DNA of 64,000 bases, from positions 16,573,213 through 16,637,212 of the forward strand of contig OY755183.1 of assembly GCA_963576735.1 (NCBI GenBank). Reading direction: 5' to 3'. Positions 1-13,274 of the stretch are shown one piece after another; within the stretch, counting starts at the first letter, position 1, and the number at the start of each line of letters is the position of its first letter. Origin of the DNA: Bedellia somnulentella. Its lineage: Eukaryota; Arthropoda; Insecta; Lepidoptera; Bedelliidae. The notes below the pieces were generated by a model. That model was not told the origin of the DNA. It made no database searches and saw only the letters and a program-made list of their open reading frames with translations. The translations under genes and the position numbers were made by a program.

Positions 1-168
1 CCTTTGAGTGTCGTTCAAGGCAACTACGGCGTATACCACATATGTATACATACCTACATACATACCATAATGTGGGATGTTTATGAAAATCAACGACAAA
101 ACGCTTCAGCCACGATCGTTTATTTCACTCTAAATTTGCCATTTTTACTTCAAACAGTGGTAGAAGGT

Positions 169-487
169 AATAAATAAAGAATAAATAAAGGAAAGAAAAA
201 TCTCGACACAGGCGGGGATCGAACCCGCGACCTCGGGTAAACGCCCCGGACGCTCTGCCAACTGAGCTACAGTGTCAGTTGGCTGCCAGTGCGAAATTTT
301 TCTATCCTTTATTTCGTTTACACGTTTAAGTAGTGTTTGCGTTTCCTACCTCCGAATTTTTTACTAATTACCCGAGGTCGCGGGTTCGATCCCCGCCTGT
401 GTCGAGATTTTTCTTTCCTTTATTTATTCTTTATTTATTAGTAATAATCCCCACATGAGGTTTTCATGAACAAAAAGATTTGAATTA
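169..487 (+). mobile_element. tRNA-derived foldback element with 13 bp target duplication
   Basis: Flanked by perfect copies of agtggtagaaggt (156-168 and 488-500). The left arm contains, on the - strand, a complete 72-nt tRNA-like head (276-205) followed by the ttttctttcctttatttatt tail. The right arm repeats the tRNA 3' half (cgcgggttcgatccccgc) and the same tail on the + strand, ending atgaggttttcatgaac. The arms form an inverted repeat of about 75-80 bp. Confidence 0.85.
205..276 (-). other. tRNA-like head of a SINE (not a functional tRNA)
   Basis: 72 nt with D-arm gctc-agttggca-gagc, a T-arm gcggg-ttcgatc-cccgc and a 6/7-paired acceptor, so A and B boxes of the pol III promoter are intact. 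The anticodon stem pairs only when shifted (cggg with cccg) and the base before any anticodon is not T in the standard register. Confidence 0.7.
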
Positions 488-500
488 AGTGGTAGAAGGT

Positions 501-3255
501 TTCAATAATTCTATTTTACTCCATGTTTAGGACAATCAGTATTAGGATTTATGCAGCCTATTTATTAATTATTTACTGTATAAGACTAAATAGTCCTATA
601 ATAAATTATGATAAAGAATGATTTTATGGATCCTATATTACTATTAATTACTGTGTTATATCCACTTCATAGTTCATAACAAACTAACATCAATAGTAAA
701 CGTATGAAATAGGTAAGGAAATGATTTTGGAAGTCTTGTGTTTTATTAATTATTATTATTTAGTTTTTTTTTAGTATATAGGTTCTTTTTTGTTGTTGTA
801 TAAGTTGTTAAAGTCTTTTTTTATTGTTTTTTTTATATTGTTTGTGTCCTCAAGAGGAGAATAAAGATTTTTCTTTCTTTTCTTTTCTTTCTTTGTGAAT
901 AAATATTGATGTACCTTTTACGGCTTACACTAGTACTATCGAATATCTGCTCTAGTATTGTAGGAGGTTATTAAAATTAATATTACGAAGCCTTTGTAGT
1001 GATTGTTGACCGATGTGGCTACAGAGAGACCCATTATTAACGCTTCTCTATTCATATTGTCCTTTTTAGCTCTCTGAACAAAAAGATTGGCCAAAAAATT
1101 GGCTGATGAACTGCTGGTTCCAAAGCTCTGGCTATACTTGAATATAACTTATTGAGTATAAGGCAGTATTTATATCGAGTAATTAGCGATTTTCCGCTTC
1201 CCAAGATATTTAAAATAATAAAATATCTCACGATAATAATTGAATTATAATTTTATATTTATGAATAAAGAATACCGAGTAACGTCGATGTAAATTTTAA
1301 ATATAGAAGCGCTACCATAGACACAATAAAAAATAAAACTCTTTTCATGGCCTGGTCATGCTCGTAAACAGCCTAATTGCCAGAGCCTGCGGCAAAAGGA
1401 GGGTAACCATGATTTTTATCTCTGAAACTGAGCCCTGTATCTGCCCCAAGGGTTGAATTCAACATGACAGGGCTAAGTACCTCCCATTACTGTTAGGGTT
1501 GCGTATACTTGAGAAAGTAAAGCGTACTAGTTCAATTGTTGTGGCATGTTAATTATGTAAAATCAGCTTTACATATACATCAACCTTGAAATATTTGGTT
1601 TGGGTAATTTAATATTTAAACGAAACTTATAATATATTTATTGGTCATACTACATAGGTACATATAGTAACTATGTCATTTGTTAAGAACACTTATGCAT
1701 ATATACGTATATTTTGTAAACATTAATTTACCTAAAATATTTTACCTAGATATGCGCGTATTATATCTAACAAGCCTTCCAAAAAGTAAAAAGTAGGAAC
1801 CGTAATAGTATCAAATCATCTATGCAGTTTATAACTATGTAGCTCACTTACTTTGCCCGTTAAAATAAAAACAGGTAAGGCTAAAACGGGGTTTAATTTT
1901 AAAAATGCACAAAACCTCCTTTACTGTCGACACAAGAGAAAAGACAAGCAATAATTCCACTTAATGCTGTCATTTGCTTTCACGTCGCCGAAGATTAACA
2001 TCTTGACAAAAAAGAGTTATTTCCCCGCCAAAAAATCCGCCATATTGTCAACAGGAATTGAGTGTAGATTACATTTATGTTTTTTTTGTGTTTATTTCTT
2101 ACAACGGGTTTTTACATGCAAAAATTGTTGCTTTAAATGACATATGATATGAGATAGCGTATTTTTAGAGTTTCTTTAAAAAAAATTATTTTACTTAGTC
2201 GCCTCGTATAGCTCATCAAAACATTAATTTGGCCCATATAAGTAAATATTTTTTAATTAATGGTTTTACGGCCCTGGTTACTAGACCCTTTGAGCCCGGC
2301 CCATATACGTAAATCATAAAACACAGACTATCACCAAAGTGCACCCTCGGTTGACAGCTAGATCTGTCAATAAGTACTGGCAGCTCCACACAGACACATA
2401 AATTTCAAAATTGGCGTCATGTCCTTGTTTATCTTTACTGATTTGGATTTTAATGTTAGCCTTTGATTACAATGTGGCAATAGCAGGGCGGGTATGTAGG
2501 CGGTATTAGAGAATAGGCTCAAACTAATGATTCTCAACTTTCCAGTTATTAAAGAGAGACTTAAAATCAAGCCTAATCCGTACTATTGCAGGCATAGACA
2601 ATCGATTGTGTAACTTTATTTGTTTCCCGATCCTCCTTCTTTCATATACTATACGTATACCTGGTCTTCGCACTTCGGACACCTGCCGTTTCAGTACATA
2701 ATATTATTTGATCTTAATAAAATTAGTTCTTTGTAGTCGTCATCTTCCGATATAACCTTCTATACTGGCCTTATGCATCTCTTTTGATCTAAAGTTGTAA
2801 AGTAGGTCAGCATCGGACAACATGCATTATTATAGCGAAGCGAGCAATTGTCTGTTTTGTGGTCAAAAATAGAGAAAGTGCAGTAAAATCACACCACAGA
2901 CGGACGTTTTTAGGGGCATTTGAAGACATTGAAACAAATTAAATTTTCGCTGTATTATTTTTTTCCCATCCTTAACATGGGCAATTTCATGTGATGATTA
3001 TTAGACATATGCTACCATGATTTTTTAAATTATCTCTTCGTTAGAACCATTCCCTGATAGGCTTGAATATTTTTCAAAATTTCATCAAAAACGGTGAACG
3101 GTCTAGAAGGAGTAAAGAAATGGAATGCAGTTTAGGGGTAAATAAAATTTGCTCCAATAATTATCTACAAAGGTAAGATAGAAAGAAAACAAATATTTTT
3201 CCTTTTCAACATGTATTTGCTCTTTGCCTTTAAATCGAGTATACTTATTATAAAG
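501..3255. other. Non-coding, mostly unique AT-rich DNA
   Basis: Apart from the LINE tail at 725-897, no gene, RNA or recognisable repeat. Probably intronic or intergenic. Confidence 0.5.
725..897 (+). mobile_element. LINE 3' tail fragment
   Basis: T-rich sequence ending gagaataaagatttttc and (ttttctttc)n. No coding remains. Confidence 0.5.
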
Positions 3256-3257
3256 AA

Positions 3258-3745
3258 TGTATGTATGGCAGTGAATGTTGGGTGTGGCAGAAGAAGCATG
3301 AAAGTAGAGTGAATGCAGTAGAAATGAGATAGATCCCTCAGAAAAGTGTGTAATGTAAGGTTATGTGATTGTGTGAGGAATGATGTGATTCGTGAAAGGT
3401 GTGGTGTAAAAGATGATATTGTAAGAAAGATAGAAAAAGGAATTTTGAGATGGTTTGGGCACATAGAGAGGATGGATGACAGTAAATTGGTGAAAGAGAT
3501 ATATAGAGCCAATGTGGAAGGTAATGTTAGCAGAGGACGACCTCGGAGGACACATTTGGATCAAATAGAAAATGTGCTCAAAAAGGCAGGTGTCCGCAGT
3601 ATGAAGAATAAAAGAGCATGTATGAAAAGATTGGTGGATGTAAACGTAGCCAGAGAGGTTTGCCAGGATCGTACAAAGTGGCGATCGATAGTCTCTGCCT
3701 ACCCCAATGGGAACTAACGGCGTGAGAATATGTATGTATGTATGT
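3258..3745 (+). mobile_element. RTE LINE 3' end (truncated copy)
   Basis: About 85-90% similar by eye to 41527-42000, including the frame 3346-3717 (WFGHIERM, RGRPRRTHLDQIE, QDRTKWRSIVSAYPNGN). A small insertion (gata near 3330) breaks the upstream frame. It ends cggcgtgagaatatgtatg with a (tatg)n tail, not (taag)n. Confidence 0.9.
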
Positions 3746-4514
3746 TATTATAAAGAGAAAAGATTTGTTTGTCTTTAACAAATACGCTCCAAACCATTTA
3801 TTCGTTCAACAGAAAATGACAACATTCAAATAAAAACTTGTTATATCAGCTCGCTTAATTTTATAAGGGGTGAGCAGTGTATGAATAAACCTTATCTGGT
3901 AACTACTTTTGGAAGCTGACTGGGGAAAATACTAAAAATGGTTTCGTGCTTTTCTGAGCTAATATGCAACCATTGCGACCATTTTTATTAATGAATACAA
4001 CATCGCTGCTATCTGAAAAAGTAGGTTTTGTAAATATTGTTTGTAACAGAATATAGAAATTTACATTTTCGGAAATTCTTCCTTTTGTATGTTTCACCTT
4101 CATGCACAATTTGATGCTAAATTATATATTTGAACCTTTTTAAACATTGAGGAAGAATACATTTCCTTTGCCTAAATAAAAGCAATTTAATTAATAAGTC
4201 GTAACTGTGACTTATTAATTACTTATTATTAATTAACAAGGATAATGCTAGTAAGAAGATTACAAATTAATTTATGTAATTAATAATTACGACGCTGTTC
4301 TCCTTCGAGCTTTTAATTAATTATTCATGATTAATGGAGTCCCGCTGATTTGGTATCGGGTTTCATTTATTTATTCTGCCATATTTGGATTTAATATCCC
4401 ATACTCATATCCATCATTTACTTTTTATATCCCGTAGAGGTGGTAGAGGTACTATTACTTCTGAACATTTTTGATATTATTTCTCCTAGTATTCAGATTT
4501 ATAACTTATTTGGT

Positions 4515-4893
4515 AAAACATGACGACATGATAGTCCAATGGGTAGAACACCCGACTGAAAACTGAAGGGCGTGAGTTCCAATCCCGGGTCGGGCCTACA
4601 CTAATTTGTCTTTTCTAAAGTCATATGTGTGGTTAATTTATTATGGTTGTTAACGGTGAGGGAAAACATCGTGAGGAAACCCACATAACTAAGTTGTACT
4701 TAGTCATGTGACAGTGTATTCGTACAAAAACGGCGATGGGCCTGCCCCCTATCACGTGAGTACACTGTCCAAGCAAAACGTGGGTACCTTCTCTGGACAC
4801 TAGATAGCGCTGCCATGTGAGTTCAGAAGTATTGGTATCTCTGCCAACCCCTTCGGGGATAAACGGCGTGAACGTTTATGTTATGTTATGTTG
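4515..4893 (+). mobile_element. SINE-A, full-length tRNA-derived copy
   Basis: The head is tRNA-like with box A (gatagtccaatgggtag) and box B (gagttccaatcccgg). The body has ggtgagggaaaacatcgtga and cctgccccctatcacgtgag. It ends ctgccaaccccttcggggat then aaacggcgtgaacgtttatg with a (ttatg)n tail. Length is about 380 bp. Confidence 0.88.
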
Positions 4894-4894
4894 G

Positions 4895-7040
4895 TAAAAA
4901 ACTTCTAGTATTGATTTAGTCAAGTGTTCTTCCAACCGAATATAAATAAACATAACGCTTTGTAGTGTCAACTTAAAAAAACATTAACTTTTTATTGCCG
5001 CGGGGGGTTGGTTAAGTGCTATCATACTGTTATCCCTTGAGCAGCATATGAATTCACTGTAGTTCTTTTTAAAGGCCTAAAGCCTTTTGTAAATAGCTTT
5101 AACATAAGTAAATACTATAGGTTTATACTGCTCTACATTAACATACGACTTTCGTACACTCGCCATCAGTTCTTTCTTTGGTAGCCATAGTCAATATTAA
5201 ATGGTCCTGTCATTCATCCATCTTCGTACTTATACCGGTTTACTATAAAAGAGTATTTTTACAATATTAATAAGGGAGCATCGGAAGCAATCATTCAAGA
5301 AGCCGTCATCGGCACCTGTGGATACGTACAGACAACTTGGTTCGAACAACACCATATAATAACACGGTATTACAAAACGAAGATGATAATATAATTACTA
5401 AAAGTTCAAGCTGTGTTGTGTACACAGCTTCACTTCCCAAAAAAAGAGAGTCTAGATATAGGAAGATAAATTACTCAGCCAACTTTGGAAGTAAAGTGAG
5501 GAAAAGATTGAAAAGGTAAAGATTATGATGTTGGGACCTTTACCATATTGCAATTTAAACTCTTTTTTTAGAAATTTCTTAGTCGCTTCAAATGTCAACA
5601 TAATAGCTAAAAATAAAAAAAAAGTTTGTACTCGTACAAATAAAACCAAATAGAAAAAAAAATCAAATAAACCCACTGTCCTAAATTAATTAATGTAATA
5701 GCGAGTAATTTTTCCCAATCGTATTAACCCTAAAACGCGCACAGGTATCCGTACGAGTGATATCGACTAACGTAATTTACTTAACCCTTCGACGGGCGGG
5801 AGTGCCGTAAAACATCGGGGGTCTAATTGAACCTGTCACATTACTACTACCGCTTGTCATGTTGGTTGACAGGTTATTCTCTGGTTTTATTTGGGTAGGC
5901 GTACAATTATGTGATGGATTCACTAGTTTCTGTGAAAATGAGAATTGATGTTACAATGTTTTGCTACTGTATGGCAGTTTTAAAAAGAGCTTGCCTGTTC
6001 CATGAAAATTTGAGTTTTAGATTTTCTATCGTATGTATTTTCTCAGAATCATCTTAATATTATGCATTTTTGTATAAAAATATTACAGTATATGTGTATT
6101 CAACCGTTATAGTTTTAATTTTTCTCATTTTATTAATACTATGTGTAAAAACCGACTTAATTATAAAATTGGTATCTGAATTAAATTTTAATCGTTACAT
6201 AGATCAACAAAAACTGCAACTTATTCAATTATTAACTATTATAATCCGTTCATCAATTGAATACATTGCGCCTTTTTTATTAAATATAATTAAATTAAAA
6301 GTGACCAGAATGAACTCCGCTTCACAAAAATACAAGGCCAAAAAAATATTACAGTTGTCTATAATTTACCCAAAACAATCAACTACCAGGTATCTAACGA
6401 AAGTAAAGCCTAAAATAACTAAACACTATATTAGTATGTCTTACAGTAAAGTAACTGGCCTGACATGAAATAAATGGTTAAAATCTTATCGTCCCAGAAA
6501 GGAGACAGAATCATAAACGACTAATGATAAATTTAAAAAAAAATGACTTTCAAAAATGATAGATTTTAACTTAATTTAGAAAAATAAACTTTTTGACGTT
6601 TTTTTTTTATTTGTGGTAATGAGTTACTTTCTGCACTGAATTTAAAACAGACGCTTTTTACTACCTAAGCTACATTTATAGAACATACGAACTATACTTG
6701 TTCTTATTTTAGCATTTCGTATTATTGCTTAGTTTGTGGTGATGTGAAATTGTTGTGTGTTGATTTATTCAGCTTAGTTTAAGTTAAGCACATGTTAGTA
6801 AACCCGAAATGGAGTAACTGAACCTACGTATATGAGAAGTCACTTAAAATATTGTAGTAAATGCGTCCGCAGCCACATTTTCCTACGATCACTTAAAAAA
6901 CTTCCAGACCCCTTGACGTTGGACACGGTAAGAAATGGATTAGTCCTGTTCCAAACCAGTACAGGCACAGACACTACACAGCTAGATAAAAAGAGTAAAA
7001 AAACTTAAAATAATATTTTTACTTTAATATATTTCTTATA
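4895..7040. other. Non-coding AT-rich DNA
   Basis: Contains open frames 5337-5519 and 6070-6468 that lack start context, splice partners or recognisable domains. Nothing else seen. Confidence 0.5.
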
Positions 7041-7042
7041 CA

Positions 7043-7289
7043 TACATACATACATATACTCACGGCTATAATTCCCTAGAAGGGGTAGCCAGAGCCAAGA
7101 AATTATAAATACCTCAGCCACTTTTGGAAGTTGAGTGGGGAAAGGCGGTAAAATAAAGGTTTTTGGTGATGGGTCTCCAACCGCATTGCCCAAAAATCCA
7201 ATAAAAGGACCCAATACCCTTAGTCGCCTCTTACGACACCCGTGGGTAGAAAGGGGTAGCGACATTCTAAGCCGGAACTACACGGCAAC
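7043..7289 (-). mobile_element. SINE-B, full length, subfamily 1
   Basis: About 250 bp. In sense it starts gtagttccggcttagaatgt and has cccacgggtgtcgtaagagg, gatgggtctcc (complement: gagacccatc), cacttttggaagttgagtgg (complement), and ends accccttctagggaatta followed by gccgtgagtatatgtatg. There is no coding capacity. The head is not an obvious tRNA. Confidence 0.9.
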
Positions 7290-7304
7290 ATTTATTATCT
7301 CCAA

Positions 7305-7440
7305 ACAACATACATCCATATACTGACGGCATTAGTTCCCATTGCGGTAGGCAAAGACTATTGATCGCCACTTTGTAACCTGACAAACCTCTCTAGCTTC
7401 GTTTACATGTATCAATCAACTATACATGCTCTTTTATTCT
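7305..7440 (-). mobile_element. RTE LINE 3' end (truncated copy)
   Basis: Carries the complement of the module tgcctaccgcaatgggaact followed by atcgccactttgta. It is 5'-truncated. Confidence 0.85.
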
Positions 7441-7914
7441 CCAAACAAAGAAATATAAATTATTTAAAAACAGTGACTTCAAGCAGATTGTCAAAACCCT
7501 CACGTTCTTTGCCAAAACGTCCATAATTATCTGAGAGACCACACCTTTCCTGAGAACATTCGAAATTCATCATCGCGTGCATCGGTGCGAAAACTCAAAG
7601 AGGGGTCCCGCAGACCCTCCCGCGCCGCTCGAGGGTTGAACCGCTCGCTTGCGGTTAAGACAGATTAAACATACTGTACAGATGCAACTAACTATCTGCA
7701 ATTTTGTTGTGTGTTTTGGGAATAATCACTTTGCATTTACGTCTTACATAAATATACTGACATCTATAAATTTTAAAAAAGGGGTTGCAATAATTAGGTG
7801 CTGTAAATTCCTCAAGTGCGCTATCTGTTTCCTTTATTTTTCATTTTCTTCTCCCTTAGCTACCGCATTTTAAGGTTTATGTAGGTATTTGTAGGTTTAT
7901 ATTAATTCATCACT

Positions 7915-8255
7915 GAAAGATGACGTAGTGTGCAAGATAGAGAAAGGAATGTTAAGGTGGTTTGGTCACATAGAGAGGATGGATGACAGTAAATTGGTGA
8001 AAGAGATCTATAGAGCCAACGTGAAAGGTAATGTGAGTGTGAGGGCAACCACGGATGACACACCTGGACCAAATAGAGTGTGTGCTCAAAAAGGCCGGCG
8101 TCCGAAGTATGAAGAATAAAAAAGCATGTATGAGAAGAATGATGAATGTAACAGAAGCAAGAGAGATTTGCCTGGATCGTACAAAGTGGCGATCGATAGT
8201 CTCTGCCTAACCCAATGGGAACAATGGGCGTGAGTATAAGTAAGTAAGTAAGTAT
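7915..8255 (+). mobile_element. RTE LINE 3' end (truncated copy) with (taag)n tail
   Basis: Matches 41677-42010. An extra tgag block near 8035 shifts the frame, so it is a dead copy. It ends ggcgtgagtataagtaagta. Confidence 0.9.
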
Positions 8256-8477
8256 ATTCATTCAAAAATCAGCGAGGTCATTGCAAAAAATTAAATTTAC
8301 TCTTTCACACAATTCTACATATGAGGCTTAGAGCTGAATAGGAATTATGTAACCTGAATTGCTGAAAGCTATTTGTTGAAATCAATCATCTGGCTTCTAC
8401 CACTTCTCTAGTAATGTACCAGTTTTCAATATGTGTGATTCATAAATCAAAGTTAATGGTGATTACAAATATCGTAA

Positions 8478-8600
8478 CAAAATGTTGTAATGTATTCGTA
8501 TAAAGTGGCGATAGGCTTTCCTCCATCCCGTGAGGAAACTGTCCAGTAAAAAGTGAGTACTTTGAAGATTGCAAAATAGCACTGTCACTTTATCGGAGAC
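8478..8600 (+). mobile_element. SINE-A body fragment (diverged)
   Basis: gtattcgtataaagtggcga and cccgtgaggaaactgtccag match the SINE-A body. Confidence 0.65.
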
Positions 8601-8601
8601 T

Positions 8602-8770
8602 AGTAGTCCGCCGCAGCTTTGCTCGGGTAAGGTTATTTTTCAAATAATCTGAGCTATCTTGAATCACTTCACACCCCTTATGAAATTTGGCGTGATAGTA
8701 CAGCTCATAGTTCACTCATAGTACCGCCAAATAATGTAGCTTTTTGATTATGCAAGTATTTTCATGAACG
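8602..8770 (-). mobile_element. Helitron-like end
   Basis: gactagtagtccgccgcagc then tttgctcgggtaagg on the + strand. Confidence 0.45.
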
Positions 8771-8784
8771 GTTTATTACATAAT

Positions 8785-8902
8785 TAACATAAACGTTCAC
8801 GCCGAATATCCCCGAAGGGGTTGGCAGGGATACTAATACTTCTGAACATCACGTGACATTGTCACCTGGTGTTCAGAGTACCCACGTTTTGCATGGAACG
8901 GT
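8785..8902 (-). mobile_element. SINE-A 3' part
   Basis: On the + strand, aacgttcacgccgaatatcc then cgaaggggttggcag is the complement of the SINE-A terminus. Confidence 0.85.
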
Positions 8903-8904
8903 TT

Positions 8905-10280
8905 TTTTTTTTAAATTAGCTTAGGAACAAACTAACAAAGTCACAACTTTACTTCTCTATAATAATATAACGAGAATTATCAATATACGGCTGAAACTTC
9001 GATATCATAAAAAAAACTATTCTTCTGTATTGCTTTCTTAAATCAAAAACGTCAGTTTATTAGTTCCACGCCGTATAAATAATGAAGTCTCGCCTACTCG
9101 CAATTAATATCGCAATACTAATGTTAATTACAGTATTCAATTAAATAGCAATTCCGCTGTGTTGTAGCTACCAAACAAATTGTAAGAGCGCATATCAAAA
9201 ACATGTTAATCATTTGCACTCCAATCTGCTACTATGACTTTTCGATTTTAATTAATGCGTACTTTTTTAAATAGGTACTAGTGCTTACATACACACATAT
9301 GTTTAAGTATTTATTACTATTTACGTTTAATTACGTTTTGATGAAAATAAGGAGGAAGTTAACGATAGTCGAGTACCGAGTTATCCCAACTATCGAAATT
9401 GCTTAAATATACCCTTATATTGTCATAAGTTTAAAGCTTGCGCAATTGGAATTATTAACTATTATTTTACATGTGCACTGCTTTTTATCTATTACCAAGC
9501 TATTATTATTATTGGTATTTATATTTTTTAACAAACACTATAAAATAAAAAATGCTATCAAAAAAAACATATTATATTTATACGAACCAATTACCCAGTT
9601 CAATTTCCGAGAGGTGTGTTGACTTTTAGGGTTGCAATATACTTCGTAGTTTGCTGGAATTGCGGATTTGCGACTAGACTGGTCCATTAAGTTTAACATG
9701 CCTAAATTCAGTGCAATAAAACACACGTTATTAGCAAGTTTGTTGAAACTATCAATGCAAGAATTTGTAATCCTTCACTAATTTCGAAAACTCATAGTAA
9801 GGACAACAATCTTAGTCTCAGCAAAATGAAACAAGGGCCCCGCGGCGCTGGCGCAGCCGACAAACGATTAATTACTTAAATGCAAATTACAACAACGAGA
9901 GCCTTACTGAATACCCCGTGATCGCTATCTCTTAGCAGAGTTTTATACGACATGAATTTTCTAGTTTTTACTCCTTCCGGGAAATTTGTTGGTAAAAAAA
10001 GTTTTTTTTATAAGAACAACAAAATATTGATTCTGCATCATTCTGTAAAATAAAAGAAAAAACAAGTGCAATCAAGTCTTCTAATAGTTATTGAAGTGTT
10101 TATCTGGTTTGATATTTTTCTCCCAAATGCACATCGAAATTTATAAATGATAATTGATAACCAATCTAGGTTTTTCAGAATATTTTTTCCCCATTTGCTT
10201 TCGGTTGGCTTGAAACCCTTATTAAAATTATGAGTAAAATCTAGAAGAGTAGACTAATATTTGATAAGTATAAGACACAA
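8905..10280. other. Non-coding AT-rich DNA
   Basis: No supported gene or repeat. A short GC-rich patch lies at about 9835-9862. Confidence 0.5.
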
Positions 10281-10283
10281 TCA

Positions 10284-10535
10284 AAAATTGCCGTGTAGTG
10301 CCGGCTTAGAATGTCGCTACCCCTTTCTACCCACGGGTGTTGTAAAAGGCGACTAAGGGTATTGGGACTTTTTATTGGATTTTTGGGCGATGCGGTTGGA
10401 GTCCCATCACCAACAACCTTTACTTTACCGCCTTTTCCCCACTCAACTTCCAAAAGTGGCTGAGGAATTTATAATTCCTTAGCTCTGGCTACCCCTTCTA
10501 GGGAATTATAGCCGTGAGTATATGTATGTAAGTAC
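10284..10535 (+). mobile_element. SINE-B, full length, subfamily 1
   Basis: Starts gtgtagtgccggcttagaat and ends ctagggaattatagccgtga with the tail gtatatgtatgtaagta. Confidence 0.92.
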
Positions 10536-10539
10536 AATA

Positions 10540-12200
10540 AAAAAATCACCGCAACAGTCTAATAACACGTAAAACTAAAACCATACCAACCGAAAAAATA
10601 CAAAGCAATTTCCATCTCAACTTTCCGTGTGCTAAAACAAAGAGAAACATTTGTGTCTCACATAAAACCTAATTAGCTATAAACAAAACATGTTGCTTTC
10701 TGCAATATCCTCTCACAATGGAAGGTGGCCGTTAACTTGTTAATTTCATAAGACAATATGAGTTTTATCTCAAATTGGTTGTCGCTCTTCTATTGTTCTA
10801 ACAATGGCTGTTTGAATCCTTTTCATGTGTCTGCGTCCTTTGACCCTTTTTGAGGAATTTGAATAGCTGTTTCGAGAATTTTAGCTGTGAAAATCTGAAC
10901 AACTAGTGTAAAAACTGCATGTATACTAAAACTATGAATTTTTGAGGCATACCCAAATATTTTATTTGTCAAAACTCATTTAGCTATGCGTACGATATTT
11001 TAACCGAGAAATACAAAATTGAGTCAGTGTCACCCACACCCACTGAATGTCTCCTCACAATTTTCAATTGTCAGTTTATGAATGATACCCGAATGCGATA
11101 CGAATGCTAAATATGCTCTTAATACAATTTTAAATATGTTTATTATGTAAATGTATCTTCCATATTACGATCACGTAGTGAAGTGACATTGGCGGAAACA
11201 CGCAATTGCAATAAGCGAGAGCCATTAATTAAGAACAATACGGTACGATACTGTACTTTACGGAGGTCCGTACAAATGAGGTTTTATGTTTACATAAATG
11301 AATAAATTACAAAAGCCAGAGTTCAAGAGTACTGAATAAAAATCTTCCTTCTGTTTTGGATTGTACAAGGTTTTTATTTATGATCAGGAACTTTCTCTTG
11401 ATAAGCAACGTTTTTGAAGGTTTATTGTCCAAAATTGCCTATAGGAACAGAAAGTTACCGGAATTGACATCACACTCAACTAGTTAATCAATAAAATACC
11501 TGCATTTCAGAGTTTAATACAAAAGTTTGCACACACTTAATCTTTGAATTCCAAATAATATTAAGTTTTATTATAATCCACTGCCAAGAGTCCACTTTTT
11601 GGAGAATAACAAACAAACTAATCTTCATCAAATAATCTGAGAGTTTTATGTACTTATACCCGAGTAACCAACTAGCTTTTAAAACAAGTTTGAAACCACC
11701 AGAGAAACAAAATTTTCTTTAACAATTTAACGTCAAGAGATTTCTCGTAAAATATTAATCAGACGTAGAATGTAAAATATAACCGTAAAGGTATCGGTAA
11801 TCTGTTAATCATGTCGATTCATTCGAATAGAGCGATCAATCTTGACTCGATTGCACAATTGACTTGTGTTGCGGTGCAACTAATAATTCTGACACTTTCA
11901 CCATAGCCGAGGTGCTGACCTTACAACTATCGGTCATTCTTTATTGTGCCCAGCTTTATCGGTTCCAGCTACATGTATATTATGTCTCAATGAAATGTCG
12001 TTGGATGTAAGATTATTTCAGCAATAATTCATTAAATGCACTGCTGTGTAAGTACACGTAAATTCTCTAAAGAAATATAATAATGGAATTATAAGAATGT
12101 ATATAATGGAAATGATAACTTTCAGAAATGAAAGCTAATTGAAATGAGATATCTCTTCTAAAATGTGGTTGATTATATTTGGAGATTATGTATGTGAAAT
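10540..12200. other. Non-coding AT-rich DNA
   Basis: No supported feature. Likely unique intronic or intergenic sequence. Confidence 0.5.
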
Positions 12201-12204
12201 CCCA

Positions 12205-12312
12205 TCTTTCGTTGTCCCATCATCCATCTTCTATTCTCCACTCTATTTCCAAAAGTGGTAGAGAAATTTCTAATTCAACCCCTTTTTTAGATATCCGGGT
12301 ATTTTCAGTTCC
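12205..12312 (+). mobile_element. SINE-B 3' half, decayed
   Basis: tccactctatttccaaaagt and gagaaatttctaattc match. The terminus is degraded. Confidence 0.5.
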
Positions 12313-12639
12313 TATAAAAATCCATCCTCTCGAAAAAATGCAATGTAAAACAATACTCATTGAGTAACAATACATTTAATCAAATCAATGTTAGGCTGTC
12401 CAGAATAAAAAAATACTGTAAATGACATTAATATAAGAAAGTTGAAATTCTAAACTACCAAACTACAACTAAACTTGAAGAACAAATTCTATTCCTAGTT
12501 CCTAGAAAATCTAAATTAAATTATGTGTGTTGTATTATACAAGAAACAATTATTATGAAATAAAGGGATCAATCTCATGGCGAATAATCTCAAACTGAAA
12601 CGGCACAACATCTATGATAAAAAATTTAATATTAAAGCC

Positions 12640-12735
12640 AATTGCCGTCCACCAATGGACATTGGCCTATTGGAGAGATATCCACAAAGATCGTCCCTGC
12701 GCTACCCTCGAGAAAAGATCAACTTGTGAAATTCT
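12640..12735 (-). mobile_element. Second RTE-type 3' end fragment
   Basis: The + strand ccgtccaccaatggacattg is the complement of the same (diverged) terminus. Confidence 0.5.
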
Positions 12736-13054
12736 AAGCCGACATGAAACACTTTTAGTGGTAACAAACATGTCAAAACCATGGATTCATTGATTCATAC
12801 GACTGTGAATCGTTAATTTCAATCGCGGAATCCATTTTCACTTTATACAATAGAATGAAAATTGATTGCGATTTTGAATCGTAATTATTCTCGAGTCAAT
12901 CATTCGGAATCGAAAAGCTTTTGAAGATTGATTGCGTTTCATATTACTGCCTCATTTAATTTCAATTGTTGTTGTTTTTCAGTGCTTTTTGTAACATTCT
13001 TTCTTTACATTCTCGTATCCGTGTTAAAACAGAATCGATTTCCGTGAAAAAAAC

Positions 13055-13142
13055 TTAAACGTCCACGCCGTATTTCTAGGGGTTGGTAGAGAACTCATCA
13101 GCTAATACTTCTGAACAGCACGTGACATTGTCACCTGTCATT
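13055..13142 (-). mobile_element. SINE-A 3' fragment
   Basis: Complement of the terminus (aaacgtccacgccgtat) and of cttctgaacagcacgtgaca. Confidence 0.75.
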
Positions 13143-13274
13143 TTGTTTGATATCAACATTGTAAATGAAACCATTCATCTTATATTTCCCTCCATTTTAG
13201 ATTTAAACTAACGTATTTTTTTAATCCTGTTTTGTCCTGCATCTAAAGCGAATAAAAAAATTATTATTGTATTT

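Noticed and set aside
205..276. Functional tRNA gene on the - strand
   Set aside because: The anticodon arm does not pair in the standard register and U33 is missing. The same sequence recurs as a SINE head with a target duplication.
6070..6468. 132-codon + strand frame with a hydrophobic N-terminus
   Set aside because: AT-rich composition produces such frames by chance. It lacks an ATG in good context, domains and splice partners.
7560..7670. Short GC-rich stretch considered as a possible LE1 or LamN exon
   Set aside because: No cysteine pattern in any frame and no matching splice sites.
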